Assembly: GCF_001673635.1 (NCBI RefSeq)
Contig: NZ_LZMH01000069.1
Span: 62,001 to 126,000 of the forward strand
Origin: Mycobacterium asiaticum
GTDB lineage: Bacteria > Actinomycetota > Actinomycetes > Mycobacteriales > Mycobacteriaceae
Direction: 5' to 3'
DNA: 64,000 nt
A program made the position numbers and the translations under genes. Below are positions 52,104-60,257 of this stretch, in pieces. The notes beneath the pieces were generated by a model. The model was not told the origin of the DNA, made no database searches, and saw nothing but the letters and a program-made list of their open reading frames with translations. How positions within the stretch are numbered: position 1 is the stretch's first letter; each line of letters opens with the position of its first letter.

Positions 52104-52898
52104 GTGCGTAAACACCCCATCCTCCGCCTAGCCGGTCGGGCCGGTGTGGGCGCCGCGGCCGCGGCGGCCATTGTTCTGCTGGTCAACCCGCTCGGGGCTG
52201 TCCCGTCGGCGTCCGCCGACGACTGCCCGGACGCCGAGGTCGTCTTCGCCAGAGGAACCAACGAGCCGCCCGGCCTGGGCCGGGTGGGCGATGCGTTCGT
52301 CGACACGCTGCGCCAGCAGGCCCCCGGGGTGAACATCGACACCTACGCGGTGAACTATGCGGCCAGCAAGCTGCAGCTGCACGGCGGCGACGGCGCCAAC
52401 GACACGATCTCGCACGTCAAGAAGACGGTGGCGAGCTGCCCGAACACCAAGATCGTGCTGGGCGGGTACTCACAGGGCGCCTCGGTGATGGACATCGTGG
52501 CCGGTGTCCCGATCGGCGGCATCAGCTTCGGCAGTTCGCTACCGCCCGAATACGCCGGCAACATCGCCGCGGTCGTGACGTTCGGCGACATCGCCGATCG
52601 TGCCGGGGGCTCGCTACCGACCAAGAGCGCGCTGCTGGGCGCCAAAGCCGTGGACTACTGCAACCCCACCGACCCGATCTGCCACGCCGGGGCCGGGAAC
52701 GAGTGGACCGGCCACACCGAGGGCTACGTCCCCACCTACACCACGCAGGCCGCCGCTTTCGTGGCACCCAAGCTGATGAACGGGGTCCCGCACATGCCGG
52801 GACAACTGCCCGTCCCCCAGCTGCCTCTGACGCCCCCGGGCTCGGTCCCGCAGGTGCCGGGCGCACCGGCCACCGCGCCGGTGGTACAGGTCCGCTGA
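52104..52898 (+). CDS. cut3: Secreted cutinase-like esterase
   Basis: This 264-residue protein has a signal peptide (cleavage near SASA-DD, about residue 38), the cutinase start CPDAEVVFARGTNEPPGLG, nucleophile Ser123 (GGYSQGAS), Asp190 (NPTDPIC) and His204 (WTGHTEGY). The triad is complete. The C-terminal 40 residues are Pro-rich. It corresponds to Rv3451. Mycobacterial cutinase-like proteins are esterases or phospholipases, not plant cutin degraders. It starts with GTG, divergent from eccB4 by 84 bases. Confidence 0.93.
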   Translation: MRKHPILRLAGRAGVGAAAAAAIVLLVNPLGAVPSASADDCPDAEVVFARGTNEPPGLGRVGDAFVDTLRQQAPGVNIDTYAVNYAASKLQLHGGDGANDTISHVKKTVASCPNTKIVLGGYSQGASVMDIVAGVPIGGISFGSSLPPEYAGNIAAVVTFGDIADRAGGSLPTKSALLGAKAVDYCNPTDPICHAGAGNEWTGHTEGYVPTYTTQAAAFVAPKLMNGVPHMPGQLPVPQLPLTPPGSVPQVPGAPATAPVVQVR

Positions 52899-52930
52899 CG
52901 CGCCGCCGGTAGCCCCTACTATTTCGGTCC

Positions 52931-53590
52931 ATGAGCCTGAACCCCTTGGGCTGCAAGCGACCCCGCGTCGCCGGAATCGCGGCCGCCGCACTCGTGGCGG
53001 CCGCGCTGCTGGTTGCCCCGCCGCTGGCACCACCGGCCCATGCCGCCTGTCCGGACGCCGAAGTGGTCTTCGCGCGCGGCACCGGTGAACCGCCGGGCCT
53101 GGGGCGGGTGGGCAATGCGCTGGTCGGCTCACTGCGCCAGAAGACGGGCCGCAATATCGGCGCCTACGGGGTCAACTACCCGGCCAGCAAGGACTTCCTC
53201 GCCGCCACCGACGGCGCCAACGACGCCAGCGACCACGTGCAGCAGATGGTCAACAACTGCCCGGGCACCAAGCTCGTCCTCGGCGGATATTCTCAGGGCG
53301 CCGCGGTGATCGACATCGTCACCGCCGCACCGCTACCCGGCCTCGGCTTCACCCAGCCGCTGCCGTCCGACGCCGCCGAGCACGTCGCCGCGGTGGCCCT
53401 GTTCGGCAACCCTTCGGGCCGGGCCGGCGGATTGATGAACGCACTGAGTTTCCAGTTCGACGGCAAGATCATCGACCTGTGCAATGAGGGCGACCCGATC
53501 TGCTCGGACGGCAACCAATGGAAGGCGCACACCGGGTATGTGCCCGGCCTGACCAACCAGGCCGCAACTTTTGTCGCCGGCAAACTCTAA
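52931..53590 (+). CDS. cut4: Secreted cutinase-like esterase, second copy
   Basis: This 219-residue paralogue of the preceding gene has a signal peptide ending near AHA-AC (residue 39), nucleophile Ser121 (GGYSQGAA), Asp188 (NEGDPIC) and His200 (WKAHTGY). It lacks the Pro-rich tail. It corresponds to Rv3452. It is 32 bases after cut3, probably in one transcript. Its stop overlaps truA by 4 bases, tail to tail. Confidence 0.93.
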   Translation: MSLNPLGCKRPRVAGIAAAALVAAALLVAPPLAPPAHAACPDAEVVFARGTGEPPGLGRVGNALVGSLRQKTGRNIGAYGVNYPASKDFLAATDGANDASDHVQQMVNNCPGTKLVLGGYSQGAAVIDIVTAAPLPGLGFTQPLPSDAAEHVAAVALFGNPSGRAGGLMNALSFQFDGKIIDLCNEGDPICSDGNQWKAHTGYVPGLTNQAATFVAGKL

Positions 53591-54432
53591 CGGGGCGAAC
53601 GGATGTCGCGGGTGATCAGCGTACGGGCACCGAGCTCGTCGTCGGGCGGATAATCCACCTGAACCAGCGTGAGCCCCTGCGGCGGCGCGGCCGCGAAATC
53701 GCTGGATCGCTCTGTCGCGCCGAGTAATTGGCGGCACCACGACGGTGTGCGCCGGTGTTCACCGACGGCCAGCAGTGCCCCCATCAGGGATCGCACCATC
53801 GACCAGCAGAACGCGTCGGCGCTGACGTGCGCCGTGATCTGATCGCCCTCGCGGGAGAAGTCCAGCCGCTGCAGTTCCCGGATCGTGGTGGCCCCTTCAC
53901 GACGACGGCAGAAGGCGGCGAAATCGTGCAGCCCCAACAACTCCCGGGCCGCAATGCTCATCGCGTCCACGTCCAGGGGACGCGGCCAGGCGGTGACGAA
54001 CCGGGCCTGCTGTGGCACCACACCGTACGGCGCGGTCGACAGCCGGTAGACGTAGTGTCGCCGCAACGCCGAGAACCGTGCGTCGAAACCGGCCGGCGCC
54101 CGATCGATGTCCAGTACCCGGACGTCGGCGGGCAGGAACCTACCCAACCGACGCACCAGGGAAAGAAACTCCGGGTCCTCGCGACGGCTGGCCCGCGAGT
54201 AGGCATTCGACACGGCATCGGCCGGCACATCGGCGTGCGCCACCTGTCCGGTGGCGTGCACACCGGTGTCGGTGCGGCCCGCCGCGCGCAGCCGCACCGG
54301 CGCGCGGAACACGGTCGTCAGTGCCTCATCGAGCACACCGGCGACCGTGCGCAAACCCGCTTGCGCCGCCCAACCCGCAAAATCCGTTCCGTCGTAAGCG
54401 ATGTCGAACCGCAGCCGGACGACTTCGCTAAT
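53587..54432 (-). CDS. truA: tRNA pseudouridine synthase A, start codon unclear
   Basis: TruA makes pseudouridine 38-40 in tRNA. The conserved Asp is in AAGRTDTGVHATGQVAH, and the family N-terminal block RFDIAYDGTDFAGWAAQ is present upstream of the first TTG (54354). The true start must therefore be earlier, but no ATG, GTG or TTG occurs in this frame back into rplQ as far as about 54610. The best candidate is ATT at 54432, overlapping the rplQ stop. CTG at 54420 is another. The coordinates use the ATT. It follows rplQ as in Rv3455c. Confidence 0.85.
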   Translation of the reverse strand: MSEVVRLRFDIAYDGTDFAGWAAQAGLRTVAGVLDEALTTVFRAPVRLRAAGRTDTGVHATGQVAHADVPADAVSNAYSRASRREDPEFLSLVRRLGRFLPADVRVLDIDRAPAGFDARFSALRRHYVYRLSTAPYGVVPQQARFVTAWPRPLDVDAMSIAARELLGLHDFAAFCRRREGATTIRELQRLDFSREGDQITAHVSADAFCWSMVRSLMGALLAVGEHRRTPSWCRQLLGATERSSDFAAAPPQGLTLVQVDYPPDDELGARTLITRDIRSPR

Positions 54433-55075
54433 TCTCGGGTGCCTCGTCGGTGGCTTCGGTGCTGGCCTCGTCGGTGCCCTCGGCCGTGGCTTCGTCGGCG
54501 GCGTCGGTGTCGCCTGCCGTGTCGCCTTCGAGGCCCGCCTGCGGCGTCGCGGCCGCCGCCTCCGGGGTGGCTTCGGTGTCAGTCGCAGCCTCGTCGGCGG
54601 CCGAATCGTCCACCGCCTCGGGCTCGACGGCGGCCTGCGGTGCCGCGGCCGCCGCTTCGGGCGCAGCCTTCTTCGAGGCCCCCACCCGGCGTGCCCGGTC
54701 GGCTTCGGACGTCACCGTCTTCTCCCGCACGAGTTCGATGACGGCCATCGGAGCGTTGTCACCCTTGCGCGGCTCGACCTTGATGATGCGGGTGTAGCCG
54801 CCGTCGCGGTCGGAGAAGAAGGGCCCGATCTCGGCGAACAAGGTGTGCACCACGTCCTTGTCCCGGATCTTCTTGAGCACCTCGCGACGGTTGTGCAGCG
54901 TGCCCTTCTTGGCGTGGGTGATCAGCTTCTCCGCGTACGGCCGCAATGCCCGGGCCTTGGGCTCGGTGGTCTTGATCCGGCCGTGCTCGAACAACGAGGT
55001 AGCCAGGTTGGCCAAGATCGCCTTCTGGTGCGCAGACGACCCGCCGAGGCGGGGACCCTTGGTGGGCTTGGGCAT
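54428..55075 (-). CDS. rplQ: 50S ribosomal protein L17 with long acidic tail
   Basis: This 215-residue protein has a standard L17 core to about residue 120 (MPKPTKGPRLGGSSAHQKAI, RRVGASKK). An Ala/Glu/Asp-rich tail of about 80 residues follows, with near repeats (EAAAAAPQAAVEPEA / EAAAATPQAGLEGD). The tail is longer than in most bacteria and is probably disordered. It is co-transcribed with rpoA. Confidence 0.96.
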   Translation of the reverse strand: MPKPTKGPRLGGSSAHQKAILANLATSLFEHGRIKTTEPKARALRPYAEKLITHAKKGTLHNRREVLKKIRDKDVVHTLFAEIGPFFSDRDGGYTRIIKVEPRKGDNAPMAVIELVREKTVTSEADRARRVGASKKAAPEAAAAAPQAAVEPEAVDDSAADEAATDTEATPEAAAATPQAGLEGDTAGDTDAADEATAEGTDEASTEATDEAPEN

Positions 55076-55188
55076 TGCGACTTCTCCTAAATGGGGCCGG
55101 TCCCCGTATCAGGTAGGACCGGGACGGATTCTGTTGTGTCCGGCTCCTCAGCCGCCGCTGCGCGGCCGCATCGTCGCCGGACGGTTGC

Positions 55189-56232
55189 TCAAAGCTGTTC
55201 GGTTTCCGCGTAGTCCTGGTCGTCGTACGCACTCTCGGTGGACCAGGTGCCGGTGGCCACGTCGTAACCGGCGACCTCGGACGGGTCGAAGCTCGGCGGG
55301 CTGTCCTTGAGCGACAGACCCAGCTGGTGCAGCTTCACCTTGACCTCGTCGATGGACTTCTGACCGAAGTTGCGGATGTCGAGCAGGTCGGACTCGGTGC
55401 GCGAGACCAGTTCGCCGACGGTGTGCACGCCTTCGCGCTTGAGGCAGTTGTAGGAGCGCACGGTCAGGTCCAGGTCGTCGATCGGCAGCGCAAACGAGGC
55501 GATGTGGTCGGCCTCGGCCGGCGACGGCCCGATCTCGATGCCCTCGGCCTCGACGTTGAGTTCGCGTGCCAGGCCGAACAATTCGACCAGCGTCTTACCG
55601 GCCGAAGCCAGCGCGTCACGCGGCGTGATCGAGCTCTTGGTCTCCACGTCCAGGATCAGCTTGTCGAAGTCGGTGCGCTGCTCGACACGGGTCGCGTCCA
55701 CCTTGTAGGTGACCTTGAGCACCGGCGAGTAGATGGAATCGACTGGGATGCGGCCGATCTCGGCACCGGATGCCCGGTTCTGCACCGCCGGGACGTAACC
55801 GCGGCCGCGCTCGACGACGAGCTCCACCTCGAGCTTGCCCTTGTCGTTCAGGGTCGCGATGTGCATGGACGGGTTGTGCACCGTGACTCCGGCCGGCGGC
55901 ACGATGTCGCCCGCGGTGACCTCACCCGGCCCCTGCTTGCGCAGATACATGGTGACCGGCTCGTCCTCCTCGGAGGACACGACCAGACCCTTGAGGTTCA
56001 GGATGATGTCGGTGACGTCTTCCTTGACGCCGGGCACGGTGGTGAACTCGTGCAGCACACCGTCGATGCGAATGCTGGTCACCGCCGCGCCGGGAATCGA
56101 CGAAAGCAGCGTGCGACGCAGCGAATTGCCCAGGGTGTAGCCGAATCCGGGCTCCAGCGGTTCGATGACGAACTGGGACCGGTTGTCGTTGAGGATGTCC
56201 TCGGACAGGGTGGGCCGCTGAGAAATCAGCAT
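55189..56232 (-). CDS. rpoA: RNA polymerase alpha subunit
   Basis: At 347 residues this is the same length as in M. tuberculosis. The N-terminal dimerisation domain (FVIEPLEPGFGYTLGNSLRRTLLSSIPG) and the C-terminal domain (EGVHTVGELVSRTESDLLDIRNFGQKSIDEVK), which binds UP elements and activators, are both intact. I chose the ATG at 56232 (MLISQRP). The longer frame to 56259 is not supported. Confidence 0.97.
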   Translation of the reverse strand: MLISQRPTLSEDILNDNRSQFVIEPLEPGFGYTLGNSLRRTLLSSIPGAAVTSIRIDGVLHEFTTVPGVKEDVTDIILNLKGLVVSSEEDEPVTMYLRKQGPGEVTAGDIVPPAGVTVHNPSMHIATLNDKGKLEVELVVERGRGYVPAVQNRASGAEIGRIPVDSIYSPVLKVTYKVDATRVEQRTDFDKLILDVETKSSITPRDALASAGKTLVELFGLARELNVEAEGIEIGPSPAEADHIASFALPIDDLDLTVRSYNCLKREGVHTVGELVSRTESDLLDIRNFGQKSIDEVKVKLHQLGLSLKDSPPSFDPSEVAGYDVATGTWSTESAYDDQDYAETEQL

Positions 56233-56315
56233 GGTGTTTCTTCTTCTCCTTCTCGGCACCCGCTATTTGATGCCGTTGGGGTTTCCGCGCCGGCGGCTGC
56301 CGGTCCGGAAGTCTG

Positions 56316-56921
56316 TTACTTCGAGTAGTACTCGACGATCAGCTGCTCGGAGAGCGGGACATCGATCTGCGCACGCTCAGGCAGCTGGTGGATCAGGATG
56401 CGCTGCCGCTCCCCCACCACCTGCAACCAGCTCGGGATCGGGCGGTCGCCCGCGGTCTCCCGCGCGATCTGGAACGGCACGGTATTCAGCGAGTTGTCCC
56501 GTACGTCGATGATGTCGTACTGCGACACCCGGTAGCTCGGCACGTCGACGCGTACGCCGTTGACCGAGAAGTGCCCATGGCTTACCAGCTGGCGGGCCAT
56601 CCGCCGGGTACGCGCGAGCCCCGCGCGGTACACCACGTTGTCCAGCCGACTCTCCAGAATCTTGAGCAGTTCCTCACCGGTCTTGCCGGATTGACGCGAT
56701 GCCTCTTCGTAGTAGCGACGGAACTGTTTCTCCATCACGCCGTAGGTGAAGCGAGCCTTCTGCTTCTCCTGTAGCTGCTGACGGTATTCGCTGTCCTTGA
56801 TCCGCGCGCGGCCGTGCTGGCCGGGCGGGTAGGGCCGCTTCTCGAAGGACTGGTCGCCGCCGACGAGGTCGGTGCCCAACCGGCGCGACTTGCGGGTGAT
56901 GGGTCCGGTGTAACGAGCCAT
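56316..56921 (-). CDS. rpsD: 30S ribosomal protein S4
   Basis: This 201-residue protein starts MARYTGPITRKSRRLG and carries the S4 RNA-binding domain (LDNVVYRAGLARTRRMARQLVSHGHFSVNG). S4 is a primary 16S rRNA binder and, in other bacteria, the repressor of the alpha operon it belongs to. Here the leader upstream of rpsM has suitable structure (see 57766-57850). Confidence 0.97.
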   Translation of the reverse strand: MARYTGPITRKSRRLGTDLVGGDQSFEKRPYPPGQHGRARIKDSEYRQQLQEKQKARFTYGVMEKQFRRYYEEASRQSGKTGEELLKILESRLDNVVYRAGLARTRRMARQLVSHGHFSVNGVRVDVPSYRVSQYDIIDVRDNSLNTVPFQIARETAGDRPIPSWLQVVGERQRILIHQLPERAQIDVPLSEQLIVEYYSK

Positions 56922-56936
56922 ATCAGTTCAACCCTC

Positions 56937-57353
56937 CTAGACGCGCCGACGCTTGGGCGGGCGGACACCGTTGTGCGGCTGCGGCGTGACGTCGGAAATC
57001 GCACCGACCTCCAGGCCGGCCGCCTGCAGCGAACGGATCGCGGTCTCACGGCCCGAACCCGGGCCCTTGACGAACACGTCGACCTTGCGCACCCCGTGCT
57101 CCTGGGCCTTGCGGGCAGCATTCTCCGCGGCCAACTGCGCGGCGAACGGGGTCGATTTCCGCGAGCCCTTGAAGCCGACGTGACCCGACGACGCCCAGGC
57201 GATGACGTTGCCCTGGGGGTCGGTGATCGTCACGATCGTGTTGTTGAAGGTGCTCTTGATGTGCGCGGCACCGTGCGGAACGTTCTTCTTTTCCCTGCGG
57301 CGGGTCTTCTGCCCCTTCTTGGGGCCCCCGGCACTGGCTTTCTTCGGTGGCAT
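56937..57353 (-). CDS. rpsK: 30S ribosomal protein S11
   Basis: This 138-residue protein has a Lys-rich N-terminus and the S11 core (IKSTFNNTIVTITDPQGNVIAWAS, GPGSGRETAIRSLQAAG, PHNGVRPPKRRRV). It forms the 30S platform. It is 3 bases after rpsM and 15 before rpsD. Confidence 0.97.
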   Translation of the reverse strand: MPPKKASAGGPKKGQKTRRREKKNVPHGAAHIKSTFNNTIVTITDPQGNVIAWASSGHVGFKGSRKSTPFAAQLAAENAARKAQEHGVRKVDVFVKGPGSGRETAIRSLQAAGLEVGAISDVTPQPHNGVRPPKRRRV

Positions 57354-57356
57354 CGG

Positions 57357-57731
57357 TTACCTGGCCTTCTTCTTGCCCGCGATGGTGCGCTTGGGGCCTT
57401 TACGGGTCCGCGCGTTGGTCTTGGTCCGCTGGCCGCGCACCGGCAGGCCGCGGCGGTGCCGCAGACCCTGGTAGCAGCCGATCTCGATCTTGCGACGAAT
57501 GTCGGCCTGCACCTCACGACGCAGGTCACCTTCGACCTTCAGGTTCGCTTCGATGTAGTCGCGCAAGTGGGTGAGCTGGTCATCGGTCAGATCCTTGGTG
57601 CGCAGATCCTTATCGATGCCGGTGGCCGCCAGAATCTCGTTCGAGCGGGTACGGCCGATGCCGAAGATGTAGGTCAGCGCGATCTCCATCCGCTTATCAC
57701 GCGGGAGATCGACGCCTACTAGTCGAGCCAT
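57357..57731 (-). CDS. rpsM: 30S ribosomal protein S13
   Basis: This 124-residue protein starts MARLVGVDLPRDKRMEIALTYIFGIG. It has the helix-two-turn-helix region and the C-terminal RTKTNARTRKGPKRT tail that touches tRNA. It is the first gene of the alpha operon and is preceded by a structured leader. Confidence 0.97.
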   Translation of the reverse strand: MARLVGVDLPRDKRMEIALTYIFGIGRTRSNEILAATGIDKDLRTKDLTDDQLTHLRDYIEANLKVEGDLRREVQADIRRKIEIGCYQGLRHRRGLPVRGQRTKTNARTRKGPKRTIAGKKKAR

Positions 57732-57765
57732 AGGTGGCGTTTCCTCTTTCTCAGCGGAGGTCTTT

Positions 57766-57850
57766 TCCCAGTCCGTTCCTCACCTGTTGGCGAGGGCCCG
57801 GCCTCCGTCCGGGCGCAGGTGAGCGGCGTATCCGCTCACTGGTACTGGGA
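57766..57850 (-). promoter_or_regulatory. Structured leader upstream of rpsM (alpha operon)
   Basis: Nested stems are visible: TCCCAGT/ACTGGGA (57766-57772 with 57844-57850), CTCACCTG/CAGGTGAG (57779-57786 with 57816-57823) and GCCCGG/CCGGGC (57796-57801 with 57809-57814). A separate hairpin, GTGAGCGG-N5-CCGCTCAC (57819-57839), shares five bases with the second stem, so the two cannot both form. This is the layout of an autoregulatory or attenuator leader, possibly bound by S4. It also could be the rpmJ terminator. Confidence 0.55.
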
Positions 57851-57897
57851 GGTCTGCATTCAGTTGTGTGGGGCGCCCAAAGAGGACTAGCCCTGAC

Positions 57898-58011
57898 CTA
57901 ACCCTGCCGCTGCTTGTGGCGCGGGTCGGAGCAGATCACCATGACCCGTCCGTGCCGACGGATCACCCTGCACTTGTCACAGATCGGCTTGACGCTCGGG
58001 TTCACCTTCAC
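57898..58011 (-). CDS. rpmJ: 50S ribosomal protein L36 (zinc-binding form)
   Basis: This 37-residue protein starts at GTG 58011 ([13 protein letters not shown]) and ends RQG. The zinc ligands Cys11, Cys14, Cys27 and His32 are all present, so it is the C+ form used when zinc is plentiful. It lies between infA and rpsM in the normal order. Confidence 0.95.
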
Positions 58012-58049
58012 GGCAGTCTCGGTCCTGTTCTCTGGTCTTGGGTGGTTCG

Positions 58050-58271
58050 TTACTTGTACCGGTACACAATGCGGCCCCGGGACAGGTCGTAGGGAGACAG
58101 CTCCACTACCACGCGGTCCTCGGGCAGGATGCGGATGTAGTGCTGCCGCATCTTGCCACTGATGTGGGCGAGCACCTTATGGCCGTTCTCCAGCTCAATG
58201 CGAAACATCGCATTGGGCAGGGGCTCGACCACGCGGCCCTCGACCTCGATGGCACCGTCCTTCTTGGCCAT
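58050..58271 (-). CDS. infA: Translation initiation factor IF-1
   Basis: This 73-residue single OB-fold protein ([23 protein letters not shown] ... [13 protein letters not shown]) is standard in length. IF-1 occupies the 30S A site during initiation. The 241 bases upstream hold its promoter and that of the divergent F420-type gene. I see no other gene there. Confidence 0.97.
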
Positions 58272-58512
58272 TACTTTTCGGAGATCCTCTACCTTGTTGT
58301 CCGTGCACCTGGGTGGGCGCAGCATTCGTCCGGACTACAAACCGTGAGCCGGTGATGGAAATTCCCAGAAGAAATTTCAGACAGGGCACGCGAAGAGCCG
58401 GCACGGACGCCGCACCGTTGGTCCACGATACCCGCACCCTCGCTCCGGAAGCAAAAACGACCGGTTCGCTCCGAGCGGAATAGCGCGGGCCGGGCGGCCG
58501 GTTAGACCAACC

Positions 58513-59367
58513 ATGACCGACTCCCAGGCAGCTTCAGCCCACAGTAAGCCCGATCTCGGCCGGTTTGGATCCTTCGGGCGCGGCGTCACTCCCCAGCAAG
58601 CCAAAGAGATCGAAGCCCTCGGCTACGGGGCGGTCTGGGTGGGCGGCTCACCACCGGCCGAACTGGACTGGGTCGAACCGATCCTGGCAGCAACGACCAC
58701 GCTGCAGGTGGCCACCGGCATCGTCAACATCTGGACGGCGGCCGCCGGCCCGGTCGCCGAATCGTTCCACCGGATCGACAAGGCCTACCCCGGGCGGTTC
58801 CTGCTCGGTATCGGAGTGGGCCATCCCGAGGCGCACGCCCAGTACCGCAAGCCCTACGACGCGCTGGTGGAGTACCTCGAGCAGCTCGACCAGCTCGGCG
58901 TCCCGGCCAACCGCCGCGTGGTCGCCGCGTTGGGCCCACGGGTACTCAAACTGTCCGCGCAGCGCGCGGCCGGGGCCCACCCGTACCTGACCACGCCGGA
59001 GCACACGGCGCAGGCCAGGGAACTGATCGGGCCGTCGGCGTTTCTGGCCCCCGAGCACAAGGTGGTGCTGACCACCGATGCCGACAAGGCCCGAGCCGTA
59101 GGCCGCAAGGCCCTCGGCATTTATCTCAACCTCGCCAACTACCTCAACAGCTGGAAGCGGCTGGGTTTCACCGACGAGGACGTCGCTAAACCGGGAAGTG
59201 ATCGGCTGGTGGACGCCGTGGTCGCCTACGGAACCATCGACGAGATCGCCGCCCGGCTGCGTGAGCACCTCGACGCCGGCGCCGACCATGTCCCGGTGCA
59301 GGTGCTGACCCGGAACGAGGATCTGGTGCCGGCGTTGGCCCAGCTGGCCGAGGCGCTAGGTCTCTGA
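58513..59367 (+). CDS. LLM-class F420-dependent oxidoreductase (Rv3463-like), copy 1
   Basis: This 284-residue protein of the F420-type luciferase-like family has KPDLGRFGSFGRG, EALGYGAVWVGGSP, VATGIVNIWTA and GRFLLGIGVGHPEAHAQYRKPYDALVEYL. M. tuberculosis has one such gene (Rv3463) at this position, while here a close paralogue follows 19 bases later. The substrate is unknown. Confidence 0.88.
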   Translation: MTDSQAASAHSKPDLGRFGSFGRGVTPQQAKEIEALGYGAVWVGGSPPAELDWVEPILAATTTLQVATGIVNIWTAAAGPVAESFHRIDKAYPGRFLLGIGVGHPEAHAQYRKPYDALVEYLEQLDQLGVPANRRVVAALGPRVLKLSAQRAAGAHPYLTTPEHTAQARELIGPSAFLAPEHKVVLTTDADKARAVGRKALGIYLNLANYLNSWKRLGFTDEDVAKPGSDRLVDAVVAYGTIDEIAARLREHLDAGADHVPVQVLTRNEDLVPALAQLAEALGL

Positions 59368-59386
59368 GACGGGTATATGTGGCCTC

Positions 59387-60247
59387 GTGACTGACGCAGT
59401 TTCACTCAAACCCGACCTGGGACGGTTCGGCGTCTGGCTGGGCAGCCGGTCCATCGCCCCGGAACTGGCCGCGGAAATCGAGTCCCTCGGCTATGGCGCC
59501 GCCTGGATCGGCGCGTCACCCGACGCCGACTTGGCGTGGGTCGAACCCGCGCTGGCCCAGACCGACCGGCTCCAGCTGGCCACCGGGATCGTCAACATCT
59601 GGGCGGCACCTGCCAAAGCCGTCGCCGCCTCGTTTCACCGCATCGAGACCGCACATCCGGGCCGGTTCGTCCTCGGGGTCGGCGTGGGCCACCCCGAGCA
59701 CACCCAGCAGTACCAGAAGCCCTACGACGCGCTGGTGTCCTACCTCGACGAACTCGACAACGCGATGGTGCCGAACAGCCGCCGGGTGCTGGCCGCGCTC
59801 GGGCCCCGGGTCCTGCGCCTGGCGGCACAACGCAGCGCGGGCGCCCACCCGTACCTGACCACACCCGAGCACACCGGCCGGGCGCGCCACCTGGTGGGGA
59901 ACACCGTCTTCCTGGCGCCCGAGCACAAGGTCGTGCTCACCACCGACGCCGAGGAGGCCCGCGCGATCGGACGCCAGTTCGTCGACTTCTACCTGGGCCT
60001 GAGCAACTACGTGAACAACTGGCTGCGACTGGGCTTCACCGATGAGGACGTGCGAAAGCCGGGCAGTGACCGGCTGATCGACGCCCTGGTCGCCTACGGC
60101 ACTGCGGACGCGATCGCGCGACGCCTGCACGAACATCTGGACGCCGGCGCCGACCACGTTGCCATCCAGGTACTGGGCGCCGCGCAGCCCGAGCAGCTCA
60201 CTTCGGTACTCGGCGAACTGGCAGGATCGCTGGACCTCACCCGTTAG
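59387..60247 (+). CDS. LLM-class F420-dependent oxidoreductase (Rv3463-like), copy 2
   Basis: This 286-residue tandem paralogue of the preceding gene starts at GTG 59387. It shares ESLGYGAAWIGASP, ATGIVNIWAAP, LGVGVGHPEHTQQYQKPYDAL and AGAHPYLTTPEHT. It is clearly alike along its whole length, so it is a tandem duplication, with most change at the N-terminus and in helix surfaces. It ends 10 bases before rmlB and may be co-transcribed with it. Confidence 0.88.
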   Translation: MTDAVSLKPDLGRFGVWLGSRSIAPELAAEIESLGYGAAWIGASPDADLAWVEPALAQTDRLQLATGIVNIWAAPAKAVAASFHRIETAHPGRFVLGVGVGHPEHTQQYQKPYDALVSYLDELDNAMVPNSRRVLAALGPRVLRLAAQRSAGAHPYLTTPEHTGRARHLVGNTVFLAPEHKVVLTTDAEEARAIGRQFVDFYLGLSNYVNNWLRLGFTDEDVRKPGSDRLIDALVAYGTADAIARRLHEHLDAGADHVAIQVLGAAQPEQLTSVLGELAGSLDLTR

Positions 60248-60257
60248 GGTTGCCCCC

